Source of the DNA: Nocardia sp. NBC_01327
GTDB lineage: Bacteria; Actinomycetota; Actinomycetes; Mycobacteriales; Mycobacteriaceae
DNA length: 64,000 nt
Assembly: GCF_035958815.1 (NCBI RefSeq)
Contig: NZ_CP108383.1
Location: forward strand, 4,278,001-4,342,000
Reading direction: 5' to 3'
The notes beneath the pieces were generated by a model. That model was not told the DNA's origin and did not search any database. It saw only the letters and a program-made list of their open reading frames with translations. Numbering within the stretch: the stretch's first letter is position 1; each line of letters begins with the position of its first letter. Shown here piece after piece: positions 1 through 9,994 of this stretch. Both the position numbers and the translations under genes were made by a program.

Positions 1-3000
1 GACGGTGCGGCCAGTTTCGCGCAGGTGCTGGCCTCGGTGCGCGATACCGATCTCGATGCCTTCGCGCACGCCGATCTGCCGTTCGAGCGACTGGTCGAGG
101 TGCTCAATCCGGTGCGCTCGACCGCACATCACCCGCTGTTCCAGGTGAGTCTGTCGCTCACCAATATGGGTGTGCCCACGGTGCGCCTGCCGGACGTCGC
201 GGTGACCGGCTTCCCGGTCGATCCGGGCCTGGCCAAGTGCGATCTGCAATTCACCTTCACCGAAGCCTTTACCGCGCACGGTGATCCGGACGGCATCGAG
301 ATGTCGCTGTCCTATGCCACCGATCTGTTCGATACCGCCACCGCGGACCGGATGAGCCGCCGGTTCGTCCGGCTGCTGGCGGCGGTGCTGGCCCGGCCGG
401 AGGTCGCGGTCGGTGACGCGGATGTGCTGTCCGCGTGGGAGCGTTCGGTGCTGGCTCCGGCGCACGGGGCCCGGGCCGCGGAGCCCATCACGCTGCCCGA
501 ACTGTTCGATCGGGCAGTGCGAGCCGATCATCCCGCCCTCGTCACGGCGGAGCGGACGCTGACCTACGGTGAGCTCGACGCCTGGACGAATCGCCTGGCG
601 CGCACGCTGATCACGCGTGGTGTCGGACCCGGCGATGTGGTCGCACTGGGCCTGGCTCGGTCGCTGGAATCGGTGGCGGGTTCGCTGGCCATCGCCAAGA
701 CCGGCGCGGCGTTCCTGCCCGTCGATGTGCGTCATCCGATGGACCGGATCCGGCATATGCTCACCGATTCGGCGGTGCGTTTCGGACTCACCTGCACCAC
801 CGACCGCGCCGCGCTTCCCGGCGATCTCGGCATCGAGTGGATGCTGGTCGACGAGGCCGCGGAAATGTCCGCCGCACCGTTGGACGCCGGTGAGCTGCGG
901 CGCGCGCCGCGCATCGACGATATCGCCTATCTGATCTACACCTCCGGATCCACCGGTCTGCCCAAGGGTGTGGCCGTCACCCATCGCGGTGTGTTCAACT
1001 GCGCCGAGGTGCAACGGGTCCGGTTCGATGTCGAGCCGTCCGCGCGGACACTGCATCTGGCCTCACCGAGCTTCGATGTGGCGGTGCTCGAATTGCTGCT
1101 GGCCTGGTCCGCGGGCACCACCATGGTGATCGTCCCGATCGACGTCTACGGCGGCGATCCGCTGGCGGAATTGATCGAGGCGAACGCGGTCACCCACGTC
1201 GTCATCACTCCCGCCGCGCTGGCCAGCATCGATGCGGACCGCTGGCCGCTGCCGCGCCTGCACACGCTGATCGTCGGCGGTGAGGCGTTCGACCGGGAAC
1301 TGGTGGAGCAGTGGGGCCGTGGCCGCGATATGTCGAACGGGTACGGCCCGTCCGAGGCGACCATTGCCACCACCTTCTCCGAGCCCATGCATCCGGAGCG
1401 GCCGATCGTGCTCGGGCGCCCGATGCGCGGTGTGAGCACGGTGGTGCTGGACGCGCGGCTGTGCCCGGTGCCGCCGGGTGTGGTGGGCGAACTCTATGTC
1501 GGCGGAATCGGCCTGGCGCAGGGCTACCACCGGCGTCCGGAGCTGACGTCGGAACGGTTCGTGGCCAATCCGTTCGGCGGTAAGGGCGAGCGGATGTACC
1601 GCACCGGGGATCTGGTGCGGTGGAACGCCGAGGGTGAGCTGGTCTTCGCGGGCCGTGCCGACGACCAGGTCAAGGTGCGCGGTTTCCGTATCGAACTGGG
1701 CGAGATCTCCGCTGTGGTCGCGGGGTGCGCGGGAGTTCGGTTCGCGCACACCGAGGTTCGCAAGGACGACGGCGGCCGGGCGCATATCGTCTGCTACGTC
1801 GTCGCGCTGGAGGGCGGCGATCTGCAGGCGCGCGAACTGCACGACCTTGCCGCCCAGCAGCTTCCGGCGCATATGGTGCCGTCGGCCTTCCTGATGCTGG
1901 ACTCGATCCCGCTCTCGCCCAACGGGAAACTGGATCGCCGTGCGCTGCCGGAACCGGATTGGACCGTCAGCGATACCGGTCGTGCCCCGCGCACGCCCGG
2001 CGAGGTACTGGTGGCCAAGGCCATGGCCGAGGTGGTCGGCCACGACAGCGTCTGCGCGGACCACAGTTTCTTCGATCTCGGTGGCAACTCGCTGTCGGCA
2101 ACCCAGCTGGTGGCGCGGATCGCCGCCGCTTCCGGCTGCCGGCTGGAGGTGCGGGCGGTATTCGAGCACCCGACGCCGGAGAAGCTCGGCGCCATGCTCG
2201 ATCGGATGCTGTCCGCCGGCGGCGGGGACCGGCCCGCGCTGGTGTCCCGCCCCCGGCCCGCACGCATTCCGCTGTCTCCGGCGCAGCAGCGGCTCTGGCT
2301 GCTGAATCGGTTCGATACCGCCTCGGGTGCGTACAACATCCCGCTGGTGCTGCGGCTGCGCGGCGCACTGGATGTCGAGGCGCTGCGGCGGGCGGTCGCG
2401 GACGTGGTGGCACGCCACGAGGTGCTGCACACGGTGTTCCCGGCGGATGCGGAGGGGCCGCACCAGGTGGTGCTGCCCGTCGCCGATCCGGCGCTCGACG
2501 TACCGCTGCACGAGCTCGCCGCCGCCGCGGCGCCGGAGTTCATCCGGTCGTTCATCACGGCGGGATTCGATGTGACACAGCAGCTTCCGGTGCGTGCCGC
2601 ACTGCTGCAGCTCGCGGCGGACGAGCACCTGCTGGTGCTCGTCATGCACCACATCGTCGCCGACGGCGCCTCGGCGGGACCGCTCGCGGCGGATCTGGCC
2701 GCGGCCTATGCGGCGCGGCGGGCGCAGCGGGAACCCGAATGGTTCGCGCTGCCGGTGCAATACGCCGATTTCAGTCTGTGGCAGCACGCGGTGCTCGGCA
2801 GTGAGGACGATCCCGAGAGCCCGGCCGCGCGTCAGCTCGAGTACTGGACGAGCAAGCTGGCCGGGACGCCGGACTGCCTCACACTGCCCATGGATCGGCC
2901 GCGCCCCGCGGTCCCGTCCCAGCGTGGTGCGTCGGTGTTCGCTCGTATCGACGCCGAATTGCACGACGAGCTCACCGAATTGGCGCGCTGGCACGGTGTG

Positions 3001-6000
3001 AGTGTGTTCATGGTGCTGCACGCGGTGCTGGCGGTCCTGCTGGGCCGGCTCGGCAGCACCGACGACGTGGTGGTGGGCACGCCGATCGGCGGCCGGGTGG
3101 ATCCGCAGCTTGATCTGCTGGTCGGCATGTTCGTCGGCACGCTGGTGCTGCGGACGTCCGTCGCTCCCGGCGATACCTTCGCGGAACTGCTCGACACCGT
3201 GCGGGAAACGGATCTGGATGCGTTCGCGCACGCCGATATTCCGTTCGAGCGGCTGGTGGAGGCGCTGGATCCGGCCCGCTCGGCCGCGCATCATCCGCTG
3301 TTCCAGGTCATGCTCTCGGTGCACAATGTGGTGCCGGGCCTGCCGCAGCTGGCCGAGGTGACCGCGATCGCCGAGGACGCGGCGTTCGAGGTGGCCAAGT
3401 TCGATCTGCAGTTCACGCTCACCGAATCGCAGACCGCGCACGGCGCTCCGGACGGTATCGATCTGTGTGTCACCTATGCCACCGATCTGTTCGATGCCGC
3501 CAGCGCGGAAGTGCTGTGCCACCGGTTCGTCCGGTTGCTCACCGCCGCGATCGGTGATCCCGCCACCGCGGTGGGGGATCTGGACCTGCTGGATGCGCAG
3601 GAGATGCGCACGCTGGCTCCGGTCCGGGGATCCGCATCGGTCACCACCGCCACCTTCCCGGAGGTATTCGCCGCCGCCGTCGCCCGGGCGCCGGGCACGG
3701 TCGCGGTGTGCGACCGGGAGATTCAGATGAGCTACGACCAGCTGGATCGATCCACCAACCGGCTGGCGCGAGCGCTGCTGGCGCGCGGGGTCGGACCGGA
3801 ATCGTATGTGGCGCTCGGTATTCCGCGCTCGGTCGAATCGGTGCGGGCCATGTTCGCGGTGCTCAAGACCGGAGCGGCGTTCGTGCCCGTCGATCCGTCC
3901 TATCCCGCGCAGCGCAAGGAGCACATGGTCAGCGATTCGCGGGCGCGCATCGGGCTGACGGTCTCCCGGTGCCGCGGGGATGTGCCCGTGGGGCCGCAGT
4001 GGCTGGTGCTCGACGATCCGGCCTTCGCTGCGGAGACCCGGTTCTATTCGGGCGCACCGCTTTCCGATGCCGAGCTCGTTCGCGCACCGCGGCTGGGCAA
4101 TCCCGCGTACCTGATCTACACCTCGGGATCCACCGGTGTGCCCAAGGGTGTTGTCGTCACCCATGCCGGTCTGGCCAACTTCGCCGCGGAGCTCGCGCAT
4201 CGCGGCGGGGTCACCACGCGGTCGCGGGTATTGCATTTCGCGTCACCGAGTTTCGACGCCGCGATCCTGGAGATCCTGCTGGCTCTGGGCAGTGCCGCGA
4301 CTCTGGTGCTGGCCGATACCGGGATCTTCGGCGGCGGCGAACTGCGGGACCTGTTGCGCGCGGAGCGGATCACGCACGCGTTCGTGACGCCGGCGGCGCT
4401 GGCCACCGTCGAACCCGCGGGGCTCGGGGAACTCGAAATGATCATGGTCGGCGGTGACCGCACCGGCGGTGAGCTGGTGCAGCGCTGGGTCGGTGCCGAT
4501 GTACCGGGTCGCACCATGCTCAATGCGTACGGTCCGTCCGAGATCACGGTCGCCGCGAGCATCAGCGCGGGATTGCGGCCGGGCGTGCCCGTCACCATCG
4601 GCGGAGCGCTGCGCGGCTTTGCGCTGATGGTGCTCGACGGGCGGCTGCGTCCGGTGCCGGCAGGTGTGCCGGGAGAGCTGTATATCGCCGGAATCGCCCT
4701 GGCGCGTGGCTATCACCGCCGTCCCGCGCTGACCGCCGAGCGGTTCATCGCGAGTCCGTTCGGGGCGCCCGGTGACCGCATGTACCGCACGGGTGATCTG
4801 GTGCGCTGGGTGATGTCGAGTGGCCGGCAAGAGCTGGAGTACCTCGGCCGCAGCGATGATCAGGTGAAGATCCGCGGGTTCCGCATCGAGTTCGGCGAGA
4901 TCAATGCCGCGCTCTCGGACCGCGCCGAGGTGAGCGCGGCGACGACCATCGGATACGAGATGGCCAGCGGTGCACTGATTCTCGCCGCCTACGTCGTGCC
5001 GGCGTCCGGCGCCACGGTGAACGTCGAGGAGCTGCGGCGGTACGTGGCCGGTCGTGTGCCGGGATACATGGTGCCGCAGTCGATTACGGTCCTGGAATCC
5101 CTGCCGCTGACACCGGCCGGGAAGCTGGATCGCACGGCGCTGCCCGAGCCGGAGCTGCTCGCGGCGGCGACCTTCCGTGCGCCCGGCACGCCCGTCGAGG
5201 TGCTGGTGTGCGCCGCCTTCGCCGAGGTGCTCGGTCTGGACTCGGTGGGCGCGGACGATAATTTCTTCGAGCTGGGCGGCACCTCGCTGCTGGCCACGCG
5301 ACTGGTCGCGGTGATCCGGGATCAGCACGGGGCCGATGTGCCGATGCAGGCGCTGTTCCTGGATCCCACACCGTCCGGTATCGCCGGTCGGATCGAGGCG
5401 CCGTCCGACGGTGATGACGATGCGGTCGAGGCGGCACTGAGTCCGCTGCTGCCGATTCGGCCGAACGGCACGCTGCCACCGCTGTTCTGCGTGCACTCGG
5501 TCAGTGGTGTGGCCTGGAGCTACACCGGACTGCTGCCGCACCTGGAACCGGAGCGGCCGATCTACGGTTTGCAGCTGCCGCACCTGACCGAGGACAACTG
5601 CGGTCTGGACACGGTCGAGCAGCTGGCGCAGCGGTACATCCGCGAGATGCGGACCGTGCAGCCGCACGGGCCGTATCACCTGCTGGGCTGGTCGCTGGGC
5701 GGGTTGATCGCCTATGACATCGCGACCAGGCTGGAAGCGGCGGGGGAGCAGGTCCAGATGCTGGCCATGCTGGACAGCCGCATCCTCGCCGACGAACCGG
5801 AGATCGCGGACGCCAGTGCCGGTGAACTGCTGGCGGCGCTGCTGGGTGATTCGAGCCTGGCGGCGGAGAACGTCTCCGCCGAGCGTGCGGCGGAATTGCT
5901 GCACGAGCACCAGGGACCGTTCGGTGCGCTGGGGGCCGCCCATATGGAGCGGCTGTACACCGGTTACCTGGCCGGTACCAGCATGGGCTACCGGTTCCGT

Positions 6001-6318
6001 CCGCGCCGTTACGACGGTGATCTGGTGTATTTCACTGCCACAGAGCCGGATTCACCGGCACCCGCGGGCGGGCAGGCTCCGCCGACACCCGGTGCGGGCC
6101 CCTGGCGCGGGGTGGTCCGCGGCGAGATCACCGAGCACTTCGTCGGCTGCTCGCACGTCGATATGGGTTCACCGCGGGCGCTGGACGAAATCGGTCCGAT
6201 GCTGCGGCAGCACCTCAGCGAAGGTGAATGCCGGACAGGGTTTTCCGTTCAGGCCGCCGCCGACCGGCGCTGGTCGTCATCGAGTACGAATACCGGAACA
6301 GGAAGGGACATCGAATGA
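1..6318 (+). CDS. Non-ribosomal peptide synthetase, 3' part (C-A-PCP-C-A-PCP-TE)
   Basis: The frame is open from base 1, so the gene starts upstream of the window. Residues are counted from base 1. The end of a condensation domain (about 1-140) is followed by adenylation domain 1 (about 150-645; A3 motif near 311-323, YRTGDL near 533), a carrier protein with LGGNS near 695, a second condensation domain (about 755-1190; HHIVADG near 884), adenylation domain 2 (about 1205-1705), a carrier protein with LGGTS near 1760, and a thioesterase (GWSLGG near 1898, late His in EHFVGCSH). It therefore carries the last two modules and the release domain. Specificity residues read by hand are D-V-L-V-I-G-G-I and D-A-L-F-M-G-A-V; I do not assign substrates. 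No epimerase domain is seen. The stop overlaps the MbtH start. Confidence 0.95.
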   Translation, partial: DGAASFAQVLASVRDTDLDAFAHADLPFERLVEVLNPVRSTAHHPLFQVSLSLTNMGVPTVRLPDVAVTGFPVDPGLAKCDLQFTFTEAFTAHGDPDGIEMSLSYATDLFDTATADRMSRRFVRLLAAVLARPEVAVGDADVLSAWERSVLAPAHGARAAEPITLPELFDRAVRADHPALVTAERTLTYGELDAWTNRLARTLITRGVGPGDVVALGLARSLESVAGSLAIAKTGAAFLPVDVRHPMDRIRHMLTDSAVRFGLTCTTDRAALPGDLGIEWMLVDEAAEMSAAPLDAGELRRAPRIDDIAYLIYTSGSTGLPKGVAVTHRGVFNCAEVQRVRFDVEPSARTLHLASPSFDVAVLELLLAWSAGTTMVIVPIDVYGGDPLAELIEANAVTHVVITPAALASIDADRWPLPRLHTLIVGGEAFDRELVEQWGRGRDMSNGYGPSEATIATTFSEPMHPERPIVLGRPMRGVSTVVLDARLCPVPPGVVGELYVGGIGLAQGYHRRPELTSERFVANPFGGKGERMYRTGDLVRWNAEGELVFAGRADDQVKVRGFRIELGEISAVVAGCAGVRFAHTEVRKDDGGRAHIVCYVVALEGGDLQARELHDLAAQQLPAHMVPSAFLMLDSIPLSPNGKLDRRALPEPDWTVSDTGRAPRTPGEVLVAKAMAEVVGHDSVCADHSFFDLGGNSLSATQLVARIAAASGCRLEVRAVFEHPTPEKLGAMLDRMLSAGGGDRPALVSRPRPARIPLSPAQQRLWLLNRFDTASGAYNIPLVLRLRGALDVEALRRAVADVVARHEVLHTVFPADAEGPHQVVLPVADPALDVPLHELAAAAAPEFIRSFITAGFDVTQQLPVRAALLQLAADEHLLVLVMHHIVADGASAGPLAADLAAAYAARRAQREPEWFALPVQYADFSLWQHAVLGSEDDPESPAARQLEYWTSKLAGTPDCLTLPMDRPRPAVPSQRGASVFARIDAELHDELTELARWHGVSVFMVLHAVLAVLLGRLGSTDDVVVGTPIGGRVDPQLDLLVGMFVGTLVLRTSVAPGDTFAELLDTVRETDLDAFAHADIPFERLVEALDPARSAAHHPLFQVMLSVHNVVPGLPQLAEVTAIAEDAAFEVAKFDLQFTLTESQTAHGAPDGIDLCVTYATDLFDAASAEVLCHRFVRLLTAAIGDPATAVGDLDLLDAQEMRTLAPVRGSASVTTATFPEVFAAAVARAPGTVAVCDREIQMSYDQLDRSTNRLARALLARGVGPESYVALGIPRSVESVRAMFAVLKTGAAFVPVDPSYPAQRKEHMVSDSRARIGLTVSRCRGDVPVGPQWLVLDDPAFAAETRFYSGAPLSDAELVRAPRLGNPAYLIYTSGSTGVPKGVVVTHAGLANFAAELAHRGGVTTRSRVLHFASPSFDAAILEILLALGSAATLVLADTGIFGGGELRDLLRAERITHAFVTPAALATVEPAGLGELEMIMVGGDRTGGELVQRWVGADVPGRTMLNAYGPSEITVAASISAGLRPGVPVTIGGALRGFALMVLDGRLRPVPAGVPGELYIAGIALARGYHRRPALTAERFIASPFGAPGDRMYRTGDLVRWVMSSGRQELEYLGRSDDQVKIRGFRIEFGEINAALSDRAEVSAATTIGYEMASGALILAAYVVPASGATVNVEELRRYVAGRVPGYMVPQSITVLESLPLTPAGKLDRTALPEPELLAAATFRAPGTPVEVLVCAAFAEVLGLDSVGADDNFFELGGTSLLATRLVAVIRDQHGADVPMQALFLDPTPSGIAGRIEAPSDGDDDAVEAALSPLLPIRPNGTLPPLFCVHSVSGVAWSYTGLLPHLEPERPIYGLQLPHLTEDNCGLDTVEQLAQRYIREMRTVQPHGPYHLLGWSLGGLIAYDIATRLEAAGEQVQMLAMLDSRILADEPEIADASAGELLAALLGDSSLAAENVSAERAAELLHEHQGPFGALGAAHMERLYTGYLAGTSMGYRFRPRRYDGDLVYFTATEPDSPAPAGGQAPPTPGAGPWRGVVRGEITEHFVGCSHVDMGSPRALDEIGPMLRQHLSEGECRTGFSVQAAADRRWSSSSTNTGTGRDIE

Positions 6319-6539
6319 GCGACACCAACCCGTTCGACAACGAGGAGGGCCGATTCGCGGTGCTCGTCAATGCCGAGGGGCAGCATTCGCTGTGGCCGGA
6401 TTTCGCGGCGGTGCCCGACGGCTGGCAGCTGGTCCACGAGGGTAGCCGCAAGGAATGCCTCGACTACGTGGAGCAGCACTGGACCGATATGCGTCCCCAC
6501 AGCCTGGTCGCCGCCATGGCAGCGGACGCTCAGTCCTGA
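6315..6539 (+). CDS. MbtH-family NRPS accessory protein
   Basis: This 74-residue protein has the MbtH fold signature: NPFDNEEG near the N-terminus, a central SLWPDF, then VPDGW and a C-terminal DMRPHSL. MbtH proteins bind NRPS adenylation domains and are often required for their solubility or activity. The ATG overlaps the NRPS stop codon by four bases, so the two are translationally coupled and the partner is almost certainly the NRPS just upstream. Length is normal for the family. Confidence 0.95.
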   Translation: MSDTNPFDNEEGRFAVLVNAEGQHSLWPDFAAVPDGWQLVHEGSRKECLDYVEQHWTDMRPHSLVAAMAADAQS

Positions 6540-6573
6540 GGAAGGCCCGCGTTCGGTCCTGAAGAAGTGCTGT

Positions 6574-6605
6574 GAACCAGGCCCCGGCAGTCCGGGGCCT
6601 GGTTC
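6574..6605 (+). terminator. Hairpin terminator after the NRPS-MbtH operon
   Basis: A perfect 14-bp stem (6574-6587 with 6592-6605) closes a CAGT loop 35 bases after the MbtH stop. There is no long T-run, which is usual in high-GC actinobacteria. It separates the NRPS operon from the following secreted-protein gene, and argues that translation of that gene starts after the hairpin. Confidence 0.75.
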
Positions 6606-6625
6606 GGTCGGATTACGGAAACGAT

Positions 6626-7231
6626 ATGGGGACAATGACATTGAGGCGATGCTCGAGCGCCGCGGCGCTCCTGCTGGCAGTGACGGCAGTGGGTCCGCTG
6701 GGCTGTTCTCCCGAACAACTCACCAGCGGCGCCGACCCGATCGGCCTAGCCGCCCCAGCTCCGCTTCCGGCCGCACCGCAGCACATCGAACGGCCCGCCG
6801 AACTGACCGGTCCCGGATGTGATTCCGCCGCCTCGTACCCGGACAATCCGATGCTGGAGGCGGTCATGCTGTCCGCCGCGAAGGATGCCGGACTGCGGGC
6901 GCAAGCGCCGGGTTCGACTGCGCCGCAGCGGTTCACCGTCTTCGTGCCGGAGGAATCCGCCCTCGACAATCTCGACGAGAAGACCGTTCATCGCATGCGC
7001 AGCGACGCCTCGGAGCTGCTGAAAATTATTGCGCACCATCTGGTTCCGGTCGATCTTCCGCCGGATCGGATAGGCGGGCGGTATCTGGCGGCCGACGGAG
7101 GAGAGGTCACCGTGACCCGATCGGCCGACGGCATCGATGTGGACGATGCGAAGGTGATCTGTGGCGGCTTCCGCACCGCCACGGCCACCGTCTATCTGAT
7201 CGACCGGGTGCTCACGCGCACCTCGGTGTGA
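6626..7231 (+). CDS. Secreted fasciclin-like (FAS1) domain protein
   Basis: A basic N-terminus (TLRRC) is followed by a hydrophobic stretch ending in GPLGC, which may be a weak lipobox (Pro at -3 is atypical). After a Pro/Ala-rich linker, residues about 75-200 resemble a FAS1 domain, the fold of the mycobacterial MPT70/MPT83 surface antigens: NPMLEAVMLSAAKDAGL, FTVFVPEESAL, a helical IIAHHLV segment and a final TATVYLIDRVL strand. A likely role is cell-surface adhesion. ATG 6626 and ATG 6635 are both possible starts; an earlier GTG at 6572 would lie inside the terminator stem. Confidence 0.65.
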   Translation: MGTMTLRRCSSAAALLLAVTAVGPLGCSPEQLTSGADPIGLAAPAPLPAAPQHIERPAELTGPGCDSAASYPDNPMLEAVMLSAAKDAGLRAQAPGSTAPQRFTVFVPEESALDNLDEKTVHRMRSDASELLKIIAHHLVPVDLPPDRIGGRYLAADGGEVTVTRSADGIDVDDAKVICGGFRTATATVYLIDRVLTRTSV

Positions 7232-7249
7232 CGGTGCGCGCGGTGTGAG

Positions 7250-7714
7250 TCAGCGCGGGCTGAGCCGGACCACCGGGTACTGGCGCTCGGACTTGCTCTG
7301 GTACTTGGCGATACGAGGCTGGGCGGCGGCGATGCGCTGCCACGCCTCGTAGCGCTCGGCGCCCTGCAGCTGTTGCGGGACAACAGGTTCGGCTTCGCGA
7401 CCCGGGAGTTCGATCTCGACCTGATCGGGGTGCGCCAGCATATTGGCGTACCAGCCCGGATTCCGGCTGCCGCCGCCCGATCCGATGAGCAGCCGTGCGT
7501 TCTCACCGTCGGCGAACCACGCCAGCGGTGACTGCCGCGGCTGCCCGCTCCGGCGGCCCACCGTATGGAGAATCAGCACATCCATGCCCATGAAGGTGCC
7601 GTGACCGTTCCGGATCTTCCGATTCATCCGGCCGTTCATCTTCTGCTGCATCCATCGGGAGAATGCTCCCGGCGTTCCGGCCGGGCGCTTGCCCGCCTGC
7701 TTTTCCTGTGCCAT
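7250..7714 (-). CDS. Ddn-like nitroreductase / deazaflavin-dependent oxidoreductase
   Basis: This 154-residue protein has the Ddn/DUF385 pattern: LILHTVGRRSGQPRQSPL, then LLIGSGGGSRNPGWYANML, then a strand with EIELPGRE and a C-terminal helix with AWQRIAAAQPRIAKYQ. The family binds reduced F420 or flavin in a split-barrel and reduces nitroaromatics, quinones or other small molecules; Ddn of M. tuberculosis is the best known member. It lies 31 bases downstream of the VOC gene on the same strand, so the two probably form an operon. The natural substrate cannot be read from sequence. Confidence 0.85.
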   Translation of the reverse strand: MAQEKQAGKRPAGTPGAFSRWMQQKMNGRMNRKIRNGHGTFMGMDVLILHTVGRRSGQPRQSPLAWFADGENARLLIGSGGGSRNPGWYANMLAHPDQVEIELPGREAEPVVPQQLQGAERYEAWQRIAAAQPRIAKYQSKSERQYPVVRLSPR

Positions 7715-7745
7715 TTCTACCTCCGTTTACTCGGCGGACGTTTTC

Positions 7746-8156
7746 TCAGCGGACCTGTTGAATGCGCACCATATTTCCCGCCGGATCCCGGAACGCGCAG
7801 TCCCGGACCCCGTACGGCTGATCGGTCGGCTCCTGCACCACCTCGGCATCGGTGGCCTGTACCCGCTCGAAGGTGCCATCGAGATCCTCGGTCGCCAGCA
7901 GCAGGCTGGCATAGGTCCCCTTGGCCATCATCTCGACAATGGTGCGCCGCTCCTCCTCGGTGATACCGGGATCGGCAGCCGGAGGATGCAGAACAATGGA
8001 GGTTCCGGGCTGACTGACCGGCCCCACCGTCAACCATCGGAGCCCGTTGTAGCCGACATCCTTGCGAAGTTCGAAACCCAGGGCATCGCGATAGAAAGCC
8101 AGCGCTGCCTCCGCGTCATCATGCGGCAGAAAGCTCGAATGAATGGTGATATCCAT
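7746..8156 (-). CDS. VOC (glyoxalase/bleomycin-resistance) family protein
   Basis: This 136-residue protein has the paired beta-alpha-beta-beta-beta modules of the vicinal oxygen chelate superfamily: AAEAL-type FYRDALGFE in the first half, and YGVRDCAFRDPAGNMVRI at the end of the second. Members are metal-dependent lyases, dioxygenases or binding proteins. The conserved C-terminal FRDPAGN supports a folded, functional protein. It precedes the Ddn-like gene in a probable two-gene operon. The substrate is unknown. Confidence 0.8.
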   Translation of the reverse strand: MDITIHSSFLPHDDAEAALAFYRDALGFELRKDVGYNGLRWLTVGPVSQPGTSIVLHPPAADPGITEEERRTIVEMMAKGTYASLLLATEDLDGTFERVQATDAEVVQEPTDQPYGVRDCAFRDPAGNMVRIQQVR

Positions 8157-8305
8157 TCCCGAAACGCTAATCTCGCCCCACCACCGGGGGCTTCTCGATT
8201 CCTGATCGGTTCCCGTGTCCGGGCGTGCTCGCGCCGCCCTAGACCACAGTGGGCGCAGGCCTCGAGATCACCGGATTCGCCGGTGAATGCCGCTAGGCTC
8301 GCCTG

Positions 8306-9973
8306 GTGCGGGTTGCCGGGAGTATGCGGAGCGACATGCTGAGACTCGGACGCCGAGTCATCGGCCTGGACTCCGCCGCCGCGCACTACGTCGCCGCGCT
8401 GCACAGCACCGAGCAGGAGGTTCCGGGGCTCGACCGCCGGGAAGTCCTGCAGTTCAGGCGGATCCAGTTGCTCGGCGCGACCGGCACGGTGGTGATGGCG
8501 GTCAGCGCGCTCGGCGTGGGCGCACAGCCGGTGCATCAGAATCCGGTATCGGGTGTCCCGGTCTTCGGACTGTTCGCGCGGCTCCCGACGTCCATGCTGG
8601 CAATGTGCATGATCGGCGTGGTCGCGGTGGTGGCGGCGTGGTTGTTGATGGGCCGCTTCGCCATCGGTAGCGTCGGCGGGGCGCCCTCGCACCGGATCAC
8701 TCGTTCCCAGCTCGACCGGACGCTGCTGCTCTGGGTGACTCCGCTCATCGTCGCGCCGCCGATGTTCTCCAATGACGTGTATTCGTATCTGGCGCAGAGC
8801 GAAATCACCAGGCGCGGTATGGATCCCTATGTGGTGGGCCCGGCCACCGGACTCGGCCTGAGCAATGTGCTGACCAATAATGTGCCCAATATCTGGCGGG
8901 AGACACCCGCGCCGTACGGTCCGCTGTTCCTCTGGATCGGGCGCGGTATCGCCGAAATCACCGGGGACAACATCATTTTCGGCGTCTGGTCCCATCGGCT
9001 GCTCGAACTCGGCGGGATGGCATTGATCGTCTGGGCTCTGCCGCGACTGGCGCGTCGCTGCGGGGTCGCCCCGGTGAGCGCGCTGTGGCTCGGCGCGGCC
9101 AATCCGCTGGTGCTGTTCCACCTGGTCGCCGGGGCGCACAACGACACGCTGATGCTGGGGCTCATGCTGTTCGGGCTGGAATTCTGCCTGCGTGCGCTCG
9201 CCGGCGGCCCCGAGGCGGAACCGGGAGCGCCGCCAGGGTTGGACGGCCGGGCGTGGGCGCTGATGGTTCTCGGCGCGGTGCTCATCACCCTCGCGGCATT
9301 GGTCAAACTTCCCGCGATCGTCGCGCTCGCCTTCGTTGGTATGGCACTTGCCCGGCGGCGGGGCAGCACATTCGGTTCCCTGGTGGTCGCCGCGGCGGTC
9401 CTCGGTGTAATCGCCGGGGCGACAATGCTGCTCATCAGCTGGAGCAGCGGGCTCGGCTTCGGCTGGATCTACACGCTGTCCACCAATACGGCCGTCAACA
9501 GCTGGATGTCGCTGCCGACGGCGCTCGGCATCGCCACCGGATTCGGCGGCGTCCTGCTCGGATTGGGTGACCATACGAACGCGCTGCTGAGCATCACCCG
9601 CCCGATCGCCCAGGTGGTCGCCGCATACATCAGCCTGCGCATGCTGGTCGCCACCTGGACCGGTCGCCTGCACCTGATCGGTGCCCTGGGGCTGTCCCTG
9701 GGCGCCATCGTCCTGCTCTCCGCGGTGGTGCAGCCCTGGTACCTGCTCTGGGCGATCGTGCCCTTGGCGGCCTGGGCCACGACCCCGGCGTTCCGTGTTC
9801 CGGCAGTGGCGTTCTCGGTGGTCGTCGGAGTATTGCAGATGCCGCGCGGCGCCGACTTCGCCGTCGTGCAGATCGTCGAAGCCGCCCTTGCCGCAGTGGT
9901 CGTCTCGGCGATATTCATTGCCATGACACGCAATACGCTGCCCTGGCGAAACCCCTCGCCGGAGGGGTCGTAG
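8306..9973 (+). CDS. mptB: Polyprenol-phosphomannose-dependent alpha-1,6-mannosyltransferase, MptB type
   Basis: This protein of about 555 residues has many membrane segments and belongs to the GT-C mannosyltransferases that use polyprenyl-phosphomannose. Diagnostic parts are the first large loop FSNDVYSYLAQ (near 155) with the acidic residue typical of GT-C enzymes, then PYVVGP, ETPAPYGPLFLWIG, and NPLVLFHLVAGAHNDTLM. In mycobacteria and corynebacteria MptA/MptB build the mannan core of lipomannan and lipoarabinomannan. The start may be GTG 8306, ATG 8324 or ATG 8336. Finding this gene supports a mycolate-type cell envelope. MptB rather than MptA is the better match by recall, without alignment. 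Confidence 0.8.
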   Translation: MRVAGSMRSDMLRLGRRVIGLDSAAAHYVAALHSTEQEVPGLDRREVLQFRRIQLLGATGTVVMAVSALGVGAQPVHQNPVSGVPVFGLFARLPTSMLAMCMIGVVAVVAAWLLMGRFAIGSVGGAPSHRITRSQLDRTLLLWVTPLIVAPPMFSNDVYSYLAQSEITRRGMDPYVVGPATGLGLSNVLTNNVPNIWRETPAPYGPLFLWIGRGIAEITGDNIIFGVWSHRLLELGGMALIVWALPRLARRCGVAPVSALWLGAANPLVLFHLVAGAHNDTLMLGLMLFGLEFCLRALAGGPEAEPGAPPGLDGRAWALMVLGAVLITLAALVKLPAIVALAFVGMALARRRGSTFGSLVVAAAVLGVIAGATMLLISWSSGLGFGWIYTLSTNTAVNSWMSLPTALGIATGFGGVLLGLGDHTNALLSITRPIAQVVAAYISLRMLVATWTGRLHLIGALGLSLGAIVLLSAVVQPWYLLWAIVPLAAWATTPAFRVPAVAFSVVVGVLQMPRGADFAVVQIVEAALAAVVVSAIFIAMTRNTLPWRNPSPEGS

Positions 9974-9994
9974 CACAGGGCTTCCGCGTGGTTG

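Noticed and set aside
1063..4236. Long open frame on the minus strand (over 1000 codons)
   Set aside because: It is antisense to the NRPS, has no domain I recognise, and reflects codon bias in high-GC sequence.
6572..6625. GTG 6572 as start of the fasciclin-like gene
   Set aside because: It lies within the terminator stem and adds residues before a normal signal peptide.
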